DNA from: Nicotiana tabacum
Taxonomy: Eukaryota; Streptophyta; Magnoliopsida; Solanales; Solanaceae
Assembly (NCBI RefSeq): GCF_000715075.1
Contig: NC_134097.1
Location: 68,543,190-68,607,189, forward strand
Length of the DNA: 64,000 nt
Reading direction: 5' to 3'
The translations under genes were made by a program, and so were the position numbers. The notes under the pieces are model-generated. The model was not told where the DNA came from. It worked only from the letters and a program-made list of their open reading frames with translations, and searched no databases. Positions 22,275-34,540 of the stretch are shown in pieces. How positions within the stretch are numbered: the stretch's first letter is position 1; every line of letters starts with the position of its first letter.

Positions 22275-22554
22275 TATAATGACCCGACCGGTCGTTTTGA
22301 GTATTTTAGACCCGTTCCCCTATTTATTGTCTCCTCTATGTTATATTATGGTTATGTGACTTTTCGGGGTGGTTGTTTGGTTTCGGATAAGTTTTGAAGT
22401 GAATTGAAATAGTTAGTTCCAAAGTTGGAAGCTTAAGTTGAAAGAGTTGACCGGAGTTTGACTTTTGTGTAGATGACTCTGAAATGGAGTTTTGATGGTT
22501 CTGATAGCTTCGTATGGCGATTTTGGACTTAGGAGTGTGTTTGGATATTGATTT

Positions 22555-22848
22555 TGTAACGACCCGACCGGTCATTTTGCGCTCTAGCGCGTCGTTATGC
22601 AGTTTGAGGCTATGAGCAGCTTCACTTTAGGTATTATGACATGTATGCATGGTCAGAATTGAATTTCAGGAAGTTTGAAATTTATTTCGAAAGAAAATTC
22701 TCATTTTGGAAGCTTTAAGTTGAAAGAACTGGCTAAGATCAGTTTTTTGATTAAATGACCTCGGAATCGGGATTTGAAGATTTTAATAGGTTCGTATGAT
22801 GATTTCGGACTTGGACGTATATCCGGATCGGGTTTTGGGTGACTCGAG
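22555..22848 (+). repeat. truncated 5' LTR of element B
   Basis: Aligns from TGTAAC to GGGTTTTGGGTGACTCG with the start of the 3' LTR at 23281, then the match stops exactly where the inverted repeat begins. Confidence 0.85.
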
Positions 22849-22922
22849 TCACAATGCACCCCATGACATATAAGTATTGTTAGAGTTGGAACAAGACTTA
22901 TAGGTCATGGGGTGCATTGTGA
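22849..22922. repeat. 27 bp-arm inverted repeat at the deletion breakpoint of B
   Basis: The left arm (22849-22875) and right arm (22896-22922) are reverse complements with one mismatch, around a 20-base loop. The right arm continues into interior sequence resembling D near 36808-36860, so the left arm is the extra, inverted copy. Confidence 0.92.
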
Positions 22923-23280
22923 ACATCAGATTCGGGAAATATCAGCGATTGTGATCAGGGAATGTTATTATGGTTTGTGAATGATGCATGGTGTGAATTC
23001 AGCAAGGGTGTACAGTCATGTTCTGGTACAGCATGTGGTGATTGATACGGTGTTCGTTGGTTCGAACCAGGCTTGACAGAGAATTTCGGGTGTTGAAATT
23101 CGGGTTCTAAGCTTATTTGCTTGAGAAAAAGGGAATATCTTCGGATTTGCTTGAGCTAATGTGCTCAACCGAGTTGTGGTAGCACAGGTAGGTGCACGAG
23201 GTGTTAAACGGTGATTTCAGACAGCTCCAGTGTAGTTCTTAGCACGTTCGAGGACGAACGTATGTTTAAGTAGGAGAAAA
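22923..23280 (+). other. residual interior of B with palindrome and polypurine tract
   Basis: Non-coding. Its first part resembles the interior of D (GGAACAAG..., ACATCAG...). It ends with CGTTCGAGGACGAACG at 23245-23260, then 20 bases including AAGTAGGAGAAAA, then the 3' LTR. Confidence 0.8.
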
Positions 23281-26121
23281 TGTAACAAGCCGACCGATCG
23301 TTTTGAGCTCTAGCACGCCGTTTGGCAATTTGAGGCCATGAGAAGTTTCACTTCAGGTATTATGACTTGTATGCATGGTCGAAATTGAATTTCGGGAAGT
23401 TATGGAATTTATTTGGAAATAAAATCCTCATTTCAGAAGCTTTAAGTTGAAAGAATTGGCTAAGATCGGATTTTTGAGTAAACGACCTCGAAATCGGGAT
23501 TTGAAGATTTCAACAGGTTCATATGATGATTTCGGACTTGGGCGTATGTTCGGATCGGGTTTTGGGTGACCCGGGAGTGTTTCGGCGCCTCTTGTGGAAG
23601 TTAGACTTTTAGGAAGAGTTTCATTAGTTTGGGTTAAAGTGTATTTTAGTGTTATCAATATCCATTTGGGATTCCGAGTCTAGGAATAGCTCCGTATGGT
23701 GACTCTGGTGTTGGGAGCCTGATTGAAAGTAAATTCGGAGATCCGTAAGTCATTTTGGACTCATTTGGATAAAGTTAGGAATTTGAAGGTTTTTGAGAAG
23801 TTTGACTGGAGGTGGATTTTTTGATATCGGGGTCGGATTTCGATTTCGGAAGTTAGAGTAGGTCCATAATATCGAATATGACTTGTATGCAAAATTTGAG
23901 GCCTATCGGATGTGATTTGATAGGTTTTGACATCGAATGTAGAAGTTTGAAGTTCTAAAGTTCATCAAGTTTGAAATGGGGTGTGATTTGTGATTTTAGC
24001 GTTGTTTGATGTGATTTAAGGCCTCGAGCAGGTCCGCATTATGTTTTGAGACTGGTTGGGGTCCCGGGGGCCTCAGGTAGATTACAGATGGCTAACAGAT
24101 CAATTTTGGAATTTGAGGAAGAACTGAGGCAGCTGATATTTGGTGTAACCGCACCTGCGAGGTTTTGGCCACATGTGCAATGCCGCAGAAGCGACCATGG
24201 GGTCGCAAATGCGGTTTGGGCAGAGAAGGGCAGTGACCGCAGGTGCGGAACCTTACCCGCAAGTGCGGGTGCACATCTGCGCTGAGGAGACTGCAGAAAC
24301 GGATTTTTGGACTTGAGCCTGGGATTGCAGAAGCGAAATTGGAAACGCACCTGCGGGACCGTAGAAGCAGTCAAGTGACCGCAGGTGCGAGAAGCAGGCT
24401 GGGTAGTGTGTTCTTTTAAAATTGAGGGTTTGGCTCATTTTCATTATTTTTCCTCCATGGGAGCCGATTTGGAGCAACTTGGGAGTGCCATTTTCACCAC
24501 CCAGTATGGAGTAAGTGGGTCATGTTAGTTTTGAGTTAAATATAATGATTTTGTATAGAATTTTGCATGAAAATTGGTAGGAACTTGGGGTTGAGGGGAA
24601 AACCTAGAAAATTGGTATTTTCGGATTTTGACCACGATTTTTGACATGAAATTAAGAGTAAATTACATATTTGAGTTCATGAGGTTATGGGTAAACTTTA
24701 TCTTAAAAAATTTTTGGAATCCGGGCACGTGGAGCCAAGGACATTTTTGTCAACTTTTCAATCAGGGTTAGAAATTGTTATAAATTGGATTATTGTGAGC
24801 AATTGAACATGTATTGATGGGTTTACATAATTATTGGCTAGTTTTGGAATGTTGTGCATCAATTTGAGTCTTCGAAAGGACGTGGAATGCCGGTTGCCGA
24901 ACTTCGGAGCGAGGTGAGTCTCCTTTCTAACCTTGTAAGAGGAAATGGTCCCCATAGGTGAATTAATTGAATATGTGCCTCTATTTGTGGGGGCTACGTA
25001 CGCACGAGGTGAGGAGAGTCCGTACGTAGCTACAATTATGCTTAAGTCGGGGTAGTTTATGACACAAAATCATGCTTTACTTGCAATATTTGAAATCTTG
25101 TTGTAAATTTAAAATTGCTTAAAATATATCGAACATGTAAATGAATTTCTAAAAGACTAGTCATCGTTTCTTGATTTTTAAAAGAGAAATTACCTTTTCT
25201 TGGATAATTGCTCCTTGATTAGTTCTTGATTGACTGTTTGAATGTGTTTATATATTGTGGAACGGGATGAATGCCTCAGTAGATTAAATAGATGCATCTA
25301 CGGTTCGCGCCATTCGACCCTCTGGCAGTGCACAATTTAAATATTATTGGATCTGGCCGTACGACCTCAGCATGATTTGCGCATGCTTGTATTTGCTTGA
25401 CTTGCAAATTGTAAATGATGATATTGCCTCCCTGGCTTGAGATAAATGCATAAATGATGGAAAAAAATGAATATGGAATTTTCCTATTAATAAAAGAATT
25501 GATTACTTGCTTTATGCTATTGAGTTACAACCATTTTTATTAATATCCTCGATTTGCTATATTGTTGGTATATTATTATTGGACCGCTAGTAAGTGTCGA
25601 AGTCGACCTCTCGTCTCTACTTCTTCGAGATTAGACGGGATACTTACTGAGTACACGTTGTTTTTGTACTCATGTTACACTTGCTGTGCATTTTTGTTGC
25701 ACATGCACATGTATGTTTAGTGGCCTAGTTTGGCGCGACAACATGGTTGATACAGGGACTTAGGTGAGCTACACTTCTCGAGATGATCCGTAGCCAGCAG
25801 AGTCTCCTTCAGAGTATTGTGTTGTATTTTTTTTCTACTGTCCAACTTATTTTTCGGATAGTTATTGTATTATATTATTTCCTAGAAATTGCTCATGCAC
25901 TTGTGACACTGAGTTCTGGGATGTCTATGGAATTATTCAGTATTTTAAGATTGTTAAAGTTATTATTATCTATTTAGTGAAATTAATTATTTATTTTTTA
26001 ATGTTCAAAAGAAATGATTTCAAAAATATTAAAACTAGAAATTACTAGTTGTTTGGTGTTGGCTTGCCTGACAGCAATGTCCGGTGCCATCACGACCCTT
26101 AGTGGATTTTGGGTCGTGACA
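23281..26121 (+). repeat. 3' LTR of element B (2841 bp)
   Basis: TGTAACAAGCCGACCGATCG to GGGTCGTGACA. It contains a cluster of CCGCAGGTGCGG-like motifs (about 24150-24395) and the conserved TACTTACTGAGTAC block at 25640-25653. It defines the end of element B, next to the GATTT target duplication. Confidence 0.88.
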
Positions 26122-28860
26122 GATTTGGAGGTCGTAGGTCGTTTTGGCTTGAATTGACGAAAGTTGAAAAGTTGAAGGTTTGGAAGGTTGAGAAGTTTGA
26201 CCGAGAGTTGACTTTATTGATATCAGGTCCAGATTTTTGTTCCGGGAGTTGGAATAGGTTCGTTGTGTCATTTATGACTTGTGTGCAAAATTTGAGGATT
26301 CAATATGAATTGTCGTTAGTTTTAGAATTTGAATGTTCATGGATTCAATAGGTTTAAATTGGGTTGCGATTCGTAAATTTAATGTTGTTTGATATGATTT
26401 TAGGCCTTGAGTAGGTTTGTTATGTGTTTTTTTAGCTTGATTTCATATTTGGATGGTGTCTCGAGGGCCCGTGATGTGATTCAGATTGAATCCGGAACCA
26501 TTTTTCGAATTGGAAGAAATTCTACCCAACTGAGATTCTGGTGCAATCGCATCTGCGCACTTTGGGCCGCAGGTGCGGCATGTAAGCCGTAGAAGCAAAT
26601 TTGGACTGGGTGAGCTGGGACAACAAGTGTAGTCATTTCTCCGCAGAAGCAACTTCATTCCGCAGATGCACTAGATGGTCCGCAAAAGCGATATTGGCTG
26701 GCTTAATGAAAAGTTGCAGCTGCGATGAATTTTCTACAGGTGCGGATCCGTAGAAGCGGCTGTTGGTCCACATATGCAGAATCACTGGGCACAAAAGGGG
26801 CAATCGAGGGTTTTGTTCCATTTTTCATCTTTTGAGTTAGACACCTCGGTTTTTGGCGATTTTGGAATTGACTTTCAAGGAGTTGATCAGGGTAAGTGAT
26901 TTTGACTCAAATTTTATTATTATACATGAATCCATCATGTTTCTATCATTTAATTAGCGTTTTGAGTTGAAAAAATTGGGTAATTTTGTGAAAACTTCCT
27001 AAGCTATAATTTGAGGATTTGAAGGTCGATTGAGTTCGGAATTGAATAATTTTAGTATGGTTGGACTCGTTATTGAATGGGTGTTCGATTTTGTAAGTTT
27101 GGTCGTGTTTCGAGGCGTGAGTCCTGGGTTGACTTTTAAATTTTCTTTAAATATTGCAACTTTATTATCCGGAATAGTTTCTTATGATCTGTATTTATGG
27201 TATTAAGTTATTTTGGCTAGATTCGAGTCGTTTTGAGTTGGATATTCGTGGGAAGGGCTTACTAGTGGATTGAGTTAGCTTGTTTGAGGTAAGTATCTTA
27301 CCTAACTTTGTGTGTGGGAAACTACCCCTTAGGATTTGGGTTGATCGTGCTATTCTTGATATGTGAAAGCCGTGTACGCAAGGTGACTAGTGAGTACACG
27401 GACTATATATGGTGTTTGACCGGTTTAGGCTATTAGACTATTTTCATGCATTTAATCGAATTGTCATAACATGTTATATCTTCCATTTTTAATCTACCCT
27501 TACACGTGTTAATCTATCCTTACATGCTTTATTTGACATTGTTGGCACTTGCTCCATATCTTACTTGTTATTTTCCCTTATATGTTTAGTTGAAGTTATT
27601 GTTTCCTTATTGCCTTGTTAATTACTTAAATGTTGAGTGACCTTACTTGTGGTCGTTAATTCATGGAACATCTCCTGTTTATCTATTGGTGTTGAAATGG
27701 TAAAAGTCATTATCACTTTGAGGCGAAGTTATTAATTGTTGAGATATCATTCTTGTTGAGCTATTCACCATTATTTTGTTATTGTTAAGATTCTTGCACA
27801 CAATGTAGTTGAGCCATGGGCTATTTGTTGTGGAAATATTAGTATTGTTGATTCTTTTGGCAAGATGTGGCATATGGGCACTTGAGGTCTGAGTTGTTAT
27901 TGTGTTGTGATATTAGTGCGCATGCGATGGTATAGGGATAAGGGTTAATGTGCTGCGGCTGCATAATGTGGGATTTATGTGTGTGTTGCTAGTAAGGGAA
28001 TTACTTGAAGCCACACGGTGATATAAGTGGCTAAATTGCATTTAGCTATTTCAGAAACAAATGTTCTCAAATATCTAAATGTAAGGCTCACGCGGTGATA
28101 TAAAGAAAGATTTTGATTGTGATTAGGATTGTGAATTGAGATTACGAGGTGGTACCTCGGTTGTGATTCTTTTTGCTCTCATTTACCTCACTTGTATTCA
28201 TCTGCATTGTTTTCTTGATGTTCTTATTATGTGTTCCGTCCTTGTTGCCTTTATTATTTTAAATTCAGTTGTAGCTTATCTTGTTGTATTGATTTATTGC
28301 CTCATTTCCCATTTCCATTATTAGACTGTACTATAATTGTTCAGCTTCTTTTTCTTATCCTAGTAGGTGTCTTGACCTTACCTTGTCAATATTCTGCCGA
28401 GGTTAGGCTTGATACTTACTGGGTACCGTTGTGGTGTACTCATAATATGCTTCTGCACATCTCTTTTTGTGCAGATCGTTTTGTGCAGATCTAGGTACCT
28501 CACATCAGATTAAGCATTAGTGATTGGCTATACATCTTGGAGAATTCATGGTATACCTTCTTGGCGTCGTAGGCCTCGGAGTCACCCTATGTCCTTGTTT
28601 TTTCTACTGCTTACTCTTTACTTAAACATTGATGTATTAGGGATGTTTCAGTATATTCGTGTAGAGCTTATGACTCGGTCTCACCAGATTTTGGGAGTTA
28701 TTGTCAGCAGTATTGTTGAGTTCTTTTATGATAGTTAGTTGGTTTAAATTTGAAGTTCTATTATTATTTTTGTTATTTCTCCATGTATGTTAGGCCTACC
28801 TAGTTATAGAGACTATGTGCCATCACGATATTCTACGGTGAGAGATTTGGGGTAGTGACA

Positions 28861-29721
28861 CACTGTAACTTTCAGTAATTACAATCGATTAGTGAATGAC
28901 TAGAAAATTTCCCAATAGGACTCGATTATTTATCTAGAAAGAACAAAAATAAAAATAAAAGTGATAACATATTTGAGGGAAGAATTTTACTGAAAAAACT
29001 AAGATGAAAAATAAAAATAAAAAACGAAAAAATGATAAAATACTTTGGAAAAAAAGATTTTACTGAAAAGAATAAATTCAAAAAAATAACGAAATGCAGT
29101 AAATAAATAAAACAAAGTTAAGACAAGAACAAAAAAAAAGTTAAGAGGTTATTATTAGATAGAACAAAAAAAGAATAAAAACATAAAAAGAGAAAATAAG
29201 TTCCAAAAAACCAGAAATAAGAGCACATAATTTATTAGAAAGAAAAAAATAAAGTGAAAAAATAACAATAAAAATTAAAAAACAAAAAAACCGTAAAGAA
29301 AAGAAAGGAAAAATCAAAAAGAAAGGACCTTTGGTGAAGCCTAAGCATAAAGAGGGGCAACCTTGGTTATAAAATCTTCAAAAGGGGCATGTTTTGTTAT
29401 ATTACAAAAAGGAGAGTATTTTGGTGATAAAGTCGTTAAAATGGGCTCTAAGTGTTTTTTTAATCTCATGAACTCATTTTCCTTCAATTGGAGGAAAATG
29501 ACTTCTCTACCAAAACTAAGAAAGCTATCTTCTAAAACCCTTTTTCAACTATCCAGCCCTATTTCCCACCCCACCACCCCACCCCTACCTCCACACTCTC
29601 ACTCACACCCCTCACCCCCACCCCATCCCTATCTCCTCTCCCCCACCAACCCACTATCTCACTCCCACCACCCTTACCCTCACTACCGCCACCCCATCCC
29701 CTAGTAGCGGCGTAGCCAGGA
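28861..29721. other. low-complexity spacer between elements A and C
   Basis: 28920-29340 is very A-rich on the plus strand. 29557-29687 is 131 bases without a single G, mostly C with A and T. The last 20 bases (TAGCGGCGTAGCCAGGA, 29704-29720) resemble a hAT-type terminus and abut the LTR of C. A 113-codon frame at 29363-29704 is only the proline/histidine-rich reading of the C-rich tract; I do not regard it as a gene. Confidence 0.6.
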
Positions 29722-30797
29722 TGTAACGATCCGGCTGATCAATTTAAGAATTAATGCCCCAATCCCTTATTAATTGCTTTTCCCATATTTGTTTCTGCTA
29801 TTGTAAGTTGCCGGGAGGATTCGTAATGAGTTTCGGAGTGTTTTGGGACACTTAGTCCCTAAATGAGAGCTTAAGCTTTAGAATTTGGATCGTAGTCGGA
29901 GCAGTGTGAAGACGGCCTCGGAATGGAATTTCGTCGATTCCATTAGCTCTGTTGGGTGATTTCGGGCTTAGGGGCGTGTTCGGATTGTGATTTGGAGGTC
30001 CATAGCTTATTTAGGCTTGAAATGCCAAAAGTTAAATTTTTGAAGTTTCCGGATCGATAGTGAGATTTTAATATCGGGGTCAGATTTTGATTCCGAAAGT
30101 TTTAATAGCTCAGTAGTGTTAAATATGACTTGTGTGCAAAATTTGGGGTCAATCGGAGGAGGTTTGGTTGGTTTCGACATCGATTGTCGAATTTGGAAGT
30201 TTCAAGTTTATTAAGTTTGGATTGGAGGGTGATTTGTATTTTTAACGTTGTTCGATGCGATTTGAGGGCTCGATTAAGTTCATATGGTATTTTAGGACTT
30301 GTTGGTATATTTGGTTGAGTTCTCGAGGGCCTCAGGTTGATTTCGGGTGGTTAACGGACCTTTAGACTTAAGAAGAAGATTGCAGAAATTGTAGAAGTCT
30401 CCAGCTCTGGTTTCCTTCTTTGCGTTCGCGAGTGGGGTCTCTCGTTCACGAAGAGGAGCTGGGGCAGGTGGTAATTTAATGCTTCGCTTTCGCGATGTTA
30501 GTCCCGCGTTCACAAAGCTGAGAGGTCATATGCCTACACGTTCGCGAAGAGGGTCCCACGTTCGCGTAGGAGTGAGAGAGTGGTCATTGCGTTCGCGACA
30601 GGGTCATCACGTCCGTGATGAAAGAATTTTGGGCCAAGTCAGGTAGTGCTTCGTGAATGCGAGGGGCCTTCCGCATTCGCGAAGAAGGATTTACCTGGGC
30701 AGATTATAAAGTTTCAAAATCGAGGGTTAGCCATTTTTATCAAAACTAGAGTTTGGGAGCTCGGATTTGGACGAGATTTTGAGGGATTTTCAGAGCA
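29722..30797 (+). repeat. 5' LTR of element C, right part deleted
   Basis: Matches the C 3' LTR from TGTAACG to GATTTTGAGG...TTTTCAGAG, then jumps to gag at about 30798. The remaining LTR, primer-binding site and gag start are gone. It contains a cluster of GTTCGCGAAG-like motifs at about 30410-30690. Confidence 0.82.
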
Positions 30798-30841
30798 CCT
30801 GCGTGAGCTGCCACAGAGGAGCCACCAACAGCTCCAGCTGG
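30798..30841 (+). pseudogene. gag fragment of C left of the D insertion
   Basis: The 44 bases translate as a short proline/threonine-rich gag stretch (EEPPTAPAG, with one stop before it) and continue as VQATDTPTAATI at 51305 once D is ignored. The join shows D landed inside gag. Confidence 0.75.
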
Positions 30842-33800
30842 TGTAACGACCCGACTGATTGTTTTGAGCAATTTCTTCCGGTTTGCCAGTTTGAGGTCAT
30901 GAGTAGCTTCATATTATGTGTATTGACTTGCGTGCGTAATCCGGACGTGAAACCAGAAAGCTTTGATGTGAAAATATGAAAAAAATTAGTAATTTTTAGA
31001 GTTAAAATTTGGTTTTTAGTTGACTTTGGTCAACATTTTTGGTAAACAGACCCGGATCTGCATTCCGATGATCCCGGGAGGTCTGCGGTAAAATATGGGA
31101 CTTGGACGTATGCCCGAAATTGAATTCCAAGGTCCCTAGCATTAAAAAATAATTTTTGAAGAAAATTATTGTGCTGGTTTTTAAAGGAAATAATGAAATG
31201 AATTAGTGTTTGAACTCATTGGTATCGAGCCCGTATTTTGGTTTCGAAGCCCGGTACAAGTTATTTATGATATTTAAGTCCTATCTGTAAAATTTGGTGA
31301 AAACCGGAATTGATTTGACGTGATTTGGACGTCCGGTTGAAAAGTTAGAAAATCAAGAGTTTTGAGGTTAAATTCATAGTTTTTGATATTATTTTGATGA
31401 TTTGATTGCACGAGCAAGTCCGTATGATATTTTTAGACTTGCGTGCATGTTTGTTTTGGAGCCCCGAGGGCTTGGGTGAGTTTCAGATAGGTTTAGGCGA
31501 TGTTGCGCTTGTTTTTGGATGCTTCATCGTCGTTTCTTCAAGCAAAAATAATAACATATTGAGCAAATGAGATTCAAATTCAGTTTTGTTTAAACCATTA
31601 GATCCATATCGAAATTACGGAGTCATAGGAAAAAGAATCATCGAATTTAGACAACGTATGAGGAAGTTATGCTCATTTTCGTGTCAGAAAAAATTGCTAG
31701 TTCTGGTGTGGTTGCAAATGCGAACTTTTTATCGCATTTGCGATGCCCAATTCGCAAATGTGAGATTTTTGTCACAAATGCGACTTCTGCCAACCCTGCG
31801 TTGTTCGTATTTTCGAGGGGTTCGCAAATGCGAACTTTGGGTCGCAAATGCGAACTTTGGGTCGCAAATGCGGCATCTTAGGCCTGTTAAGTGAGGTTTT
31901 TGACGAGAATTTCACCCATTTTTTCAATTTTCTCAAACCCTAAATCTGCATGGGCGATTTTCCAAGGACCCAAACTTTTCCAAATCATTAGGTAAGTGTC
32001 TCTAATTAATTTCCAACTATATTTTATGATTATATCTTAGATTTAACATCAAATTAATGAGAATCTAAAATAAAATTTGGGAAAAATTGTGAAATCTTTC
32101 AAAAATGTAAAATGATGATTTGAATGACCAAATGGTGTCAGAATTAGATAATTTTGGTATGTCAGAATGGCTGTTCGATTTTTATAAATTTTGTCGGGTT
32201 TCGAGGTGCAGGCCCGGGGAGTTGACTTTTTGCAAATTGTATAAGAATCATAGTTTTGTCAATTGAAATTATTTTCTCTTGCATTGTTTGATGTATTCAA
32301 GTCGTTTTTTGCTAGATTGAGCCGAGCATTGATGAATTGGTAAAGGAAAAGCTAAATTGAGTATTGAATTGGCCGGATTGAGGTAAGTATCTTGCCTAAC
32401 CTTGTGTGGGGGACTTCCCCTTAGGAATTGAGTATTCTATGCTAATTGTAGTCCCTACATGCGAGGTGATGAGTGTGTGCTCGGACTTATTTGTGGGAAA
32501 TTTTCCTCTAGGGTTCTTAGCTCCTTATGTGCAAAGTACCCCGTTATGATTGAATTTCCTAGTTGCTTAAATTGCCTTTATATTCTCCATATGACGTTGT
32601 TAGCTTTCCTCTAATTCTTACGTGCTACATTGACCCTTAATTGCCTTCTTTATCATTCTGATACTTCTTGATTTTGAGTTCCTCTATGACTTCGTACAAA
32701 TAGGTTACATGTACAATTGTTGTGGTTACCAGTGTAGTTATTATGTACTTATTATGTCTTCTGTTTAGTTGAGGTTTCATTATGAAGTTAATTGTTGGTA
32801 TAAGTTTGGTTATAGCTGATTCCTTTGCCGGGGTATATTTAATTCTTATTGTTGGTTACCTTGCCGGGACGTGTTGATTCTTGTTGTTGACTCCCTTGCC
32901 GGGATATTGTTGTTTCATTATTATTCCCTTTGTCGGGATTCTTTTGTGATTGGTGTTGATTTGTATATGGGATCGGGTTGCACGTCGCAACAATATTATA
33001 TGGGATCGGGTTGCATGTCGCAACAATATTATATGATTTGGATCGGGTTGCACGCCGCAATAATATTATATGATTTGGATCGGGTTGCATGCCACAATAT
33101 CACTATATGATTTGGATCGGGTTGCACGCTGCAACAGTACTATATGATTGGGATTAGGTTGCACGCCGCAATAAGAAAGAATAAAAGTGAATATTGATTC
33201 TTCTGTTAAGAACGAGAGTAAAAACACGAAGGGTGATGCCATGCACTTTCTGCTGCTGTGTGTAATTGTTGTTATCAATTCAAATGCTTAAACCGTTTAA
33301 TTTCTTTATTGCTGTGATCCTTTGTGTTAGAACAATGTTATCAATACCTCACCATATATATATATATATATACGTTCTATTACTTCAAACTTCAATAATT
33401 GTTACATCTTTAATTCAATTAGTTTATCAATTATATCCCCTTAAACCGTCTGAGGTTATGTTAAAAAGGAATTTCTACTAAGTTTTAAGTTATTAACTCT
33501 CATGTTAAAGGCAATAATCCATTCGATGTTGTATTTTAAATTAAAAGAGGTACCTTCTTTACACAAAGGATTTCCAAATAAATAACCTCATATTTTCTCG
33601 CTAGCTTTCCTAATTAGCTTAGAAATTGTAATTTTACTTATATTAGGCAAATGGGACTTATTGGACATATTGAGTGCATTGTATGGACGTTATGTATTGT
33701 ATATGTGGATTTTGTTGTGAAAAGTGAAATGGAAAATGAAATATAGGGGCACAAGATGCCATGTGTACTGAAGGTTCGGAAGTTGAGATTATGATATGAG

Positions 33801-34525
33801 AAATCGAGGGTTGAGATGGTCGAGATTGTGTACTAGACATGTTGTGATTGATTTAGTTGGCATTGCCTTCTTTATTTGGATACAGTCTTACTTGTCTCTG
33901 TTCCTTTTATGTCAGTGTTGATTTACTTGGTTATCTGATTTACTTTGTTATCGTTCGTTACTACCCGTGTTCTCCCTTTATTGCTCCTACTGTTTGTATT
34001 TTGATTTCTCTCCACTGTTGGTATTACCATGTCATCTTTATCTCGATATTTTACTATCATATACTGTTCATTTCATTTGACCTGTAGGTGTCTTGACTAT
34101 TCCTCGTCACTACCCTACCGAGGTTAGTCTTGATACTTACTGGGCACCGACGTGGTGTGCTCATACTACACTTCTATACATTTTTGTGTACAAATCCAGG
34201 TATTTGATCGGTTGTAGCTGTACAGGTTGTTGTTGTGGAGACTCAAGGTAAACCTGCTACAGCGTTCGCAGGCCTCGGAATCACCTTCATTTGCACTTAA
34301 TTCCATTTGTTCCTTTTGTTTTAGAGCAGTGATGTATTTATTTTGTATAACTACTCTTAGAAAAGCTTGTGACTTGTACCACCGGTTTTGGAAATTATAA
34401 TTTGTTCAGAGTAATTTAATTTAAAGTTAGTAAATATCCATGTTATTACTGAAAATATTAGGCTTACCTAGTTTAGAGACTAGGTGCCATCACGACTCAT
34501 TTGGAGGGATTTTGGGGTCGTGACA
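30842..34525 (+). repeat. 5' LTR of element D (3684 bp)
   Basis: TGTAACGACCCGACTGATTG to GGGGTCGTGACA, followed by the primer-binding site. It contains GCAAATGCGAA-like repeats (31715-31885), six copies of a unit of about 36 bp (about 32970-33170), an (AT)n run near 33352-33371 and the conserved TACTTACTGGGCAC block near 34133. Confidence 0.92.
32970..33170 (+). repeat. six-copy array of about 36 bp units in the D 5' LTR
   Basis: Unit core GATCGGGTTGCACGCCGCAA followed by an AT-rich spacer such as TATTATATGATTTG. The matching array in the D 3' LTR has eight copies. Single units also appear in the LTRs of E (minus strand, near 38470) and F (63015 and 63272). Confidence 0.9.
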
Positions 34526-34528
34526 AGT

Positions 34529-34540
34529 TGGTATCAGAGC
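34529..34540 (+). promoter_or_regulatory. primer-binding site of element D
   Basis: TGGTATCAGAGC, three bases after the LTR end. This is the initiator tRNA-Met type site common in plant LTR elements. Confidence 0.9.

Larger units (their letters stand above)
22555..26121 (+). mobile_element. element B: deleted, non-coding LTR element nested in A's 3' LTR
   Basis: Begins TGTAACGACCCGACCGG and ends GGGTCGTGACA. GATTT flanks it on both sides (22550-22554 and 26122-26126), and the A LTR reads straight across. Inside are the first 294 bp of a 5' LTR, a 27 bp-arm inverted repeat, about 360 bp of non-coding interior resembling D, and a full 3' LTR. No coding sequence is visible. Confidence 0.88.
17967..28860 (+). 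mobile_element. element A: decayed Del/Tekay-like chromovirus, 5' LTR cut by the Ogre
   Basis: Order on the plus strand: LTR end, methionine-tRNA-type primer-binding site, gag remnant, a foreign LTR fragment, pol remnant from mid-RT through integrase, palindrome and polypurine tract, then a 3' LTR split by element B. The 5' LTR end and the 3' LTR end are not closely alike, so the two halves may come from two elements joined through the chimeric segment at 19171-19676. All coding parts carry many stops and frameshifts. Confidence 0.75.
22275..28860 (+). repeat. 3' LTR of element A, interrupted by element B
   Basis: Starts TATAATGACCCGACCGG (the terminal TG now TA) right after the polypurine tract and ends GGGGTAGTGACA at 28860. 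Subtracting B and one duplicated GATTT gives about 3.0 kb. A cluster of CCGCAGGTGCGG-like repeats is at about 26540-26800, and the conserved TACTTACTGGGTAC block at 28413-28426. Confidence 0.82.

Noticed and set aside
22849..22922. 27 bp hairpin as a microRNA gene
   Set aside because: The hairpin is explained by an inverted duplication at a deletion junction; no expression evidence is available.
29363..29704. 113-codon proline-rich protein
   Set aside because: The composition comes from a G-free C-rich low-complexity tract.
34529..34540. TGGTATCAGAGC sites as tRNA gene pieces
   Set aside because: They sit three bases after LTR ends and are primer-binding sites; no tRNA fold surrounds them.
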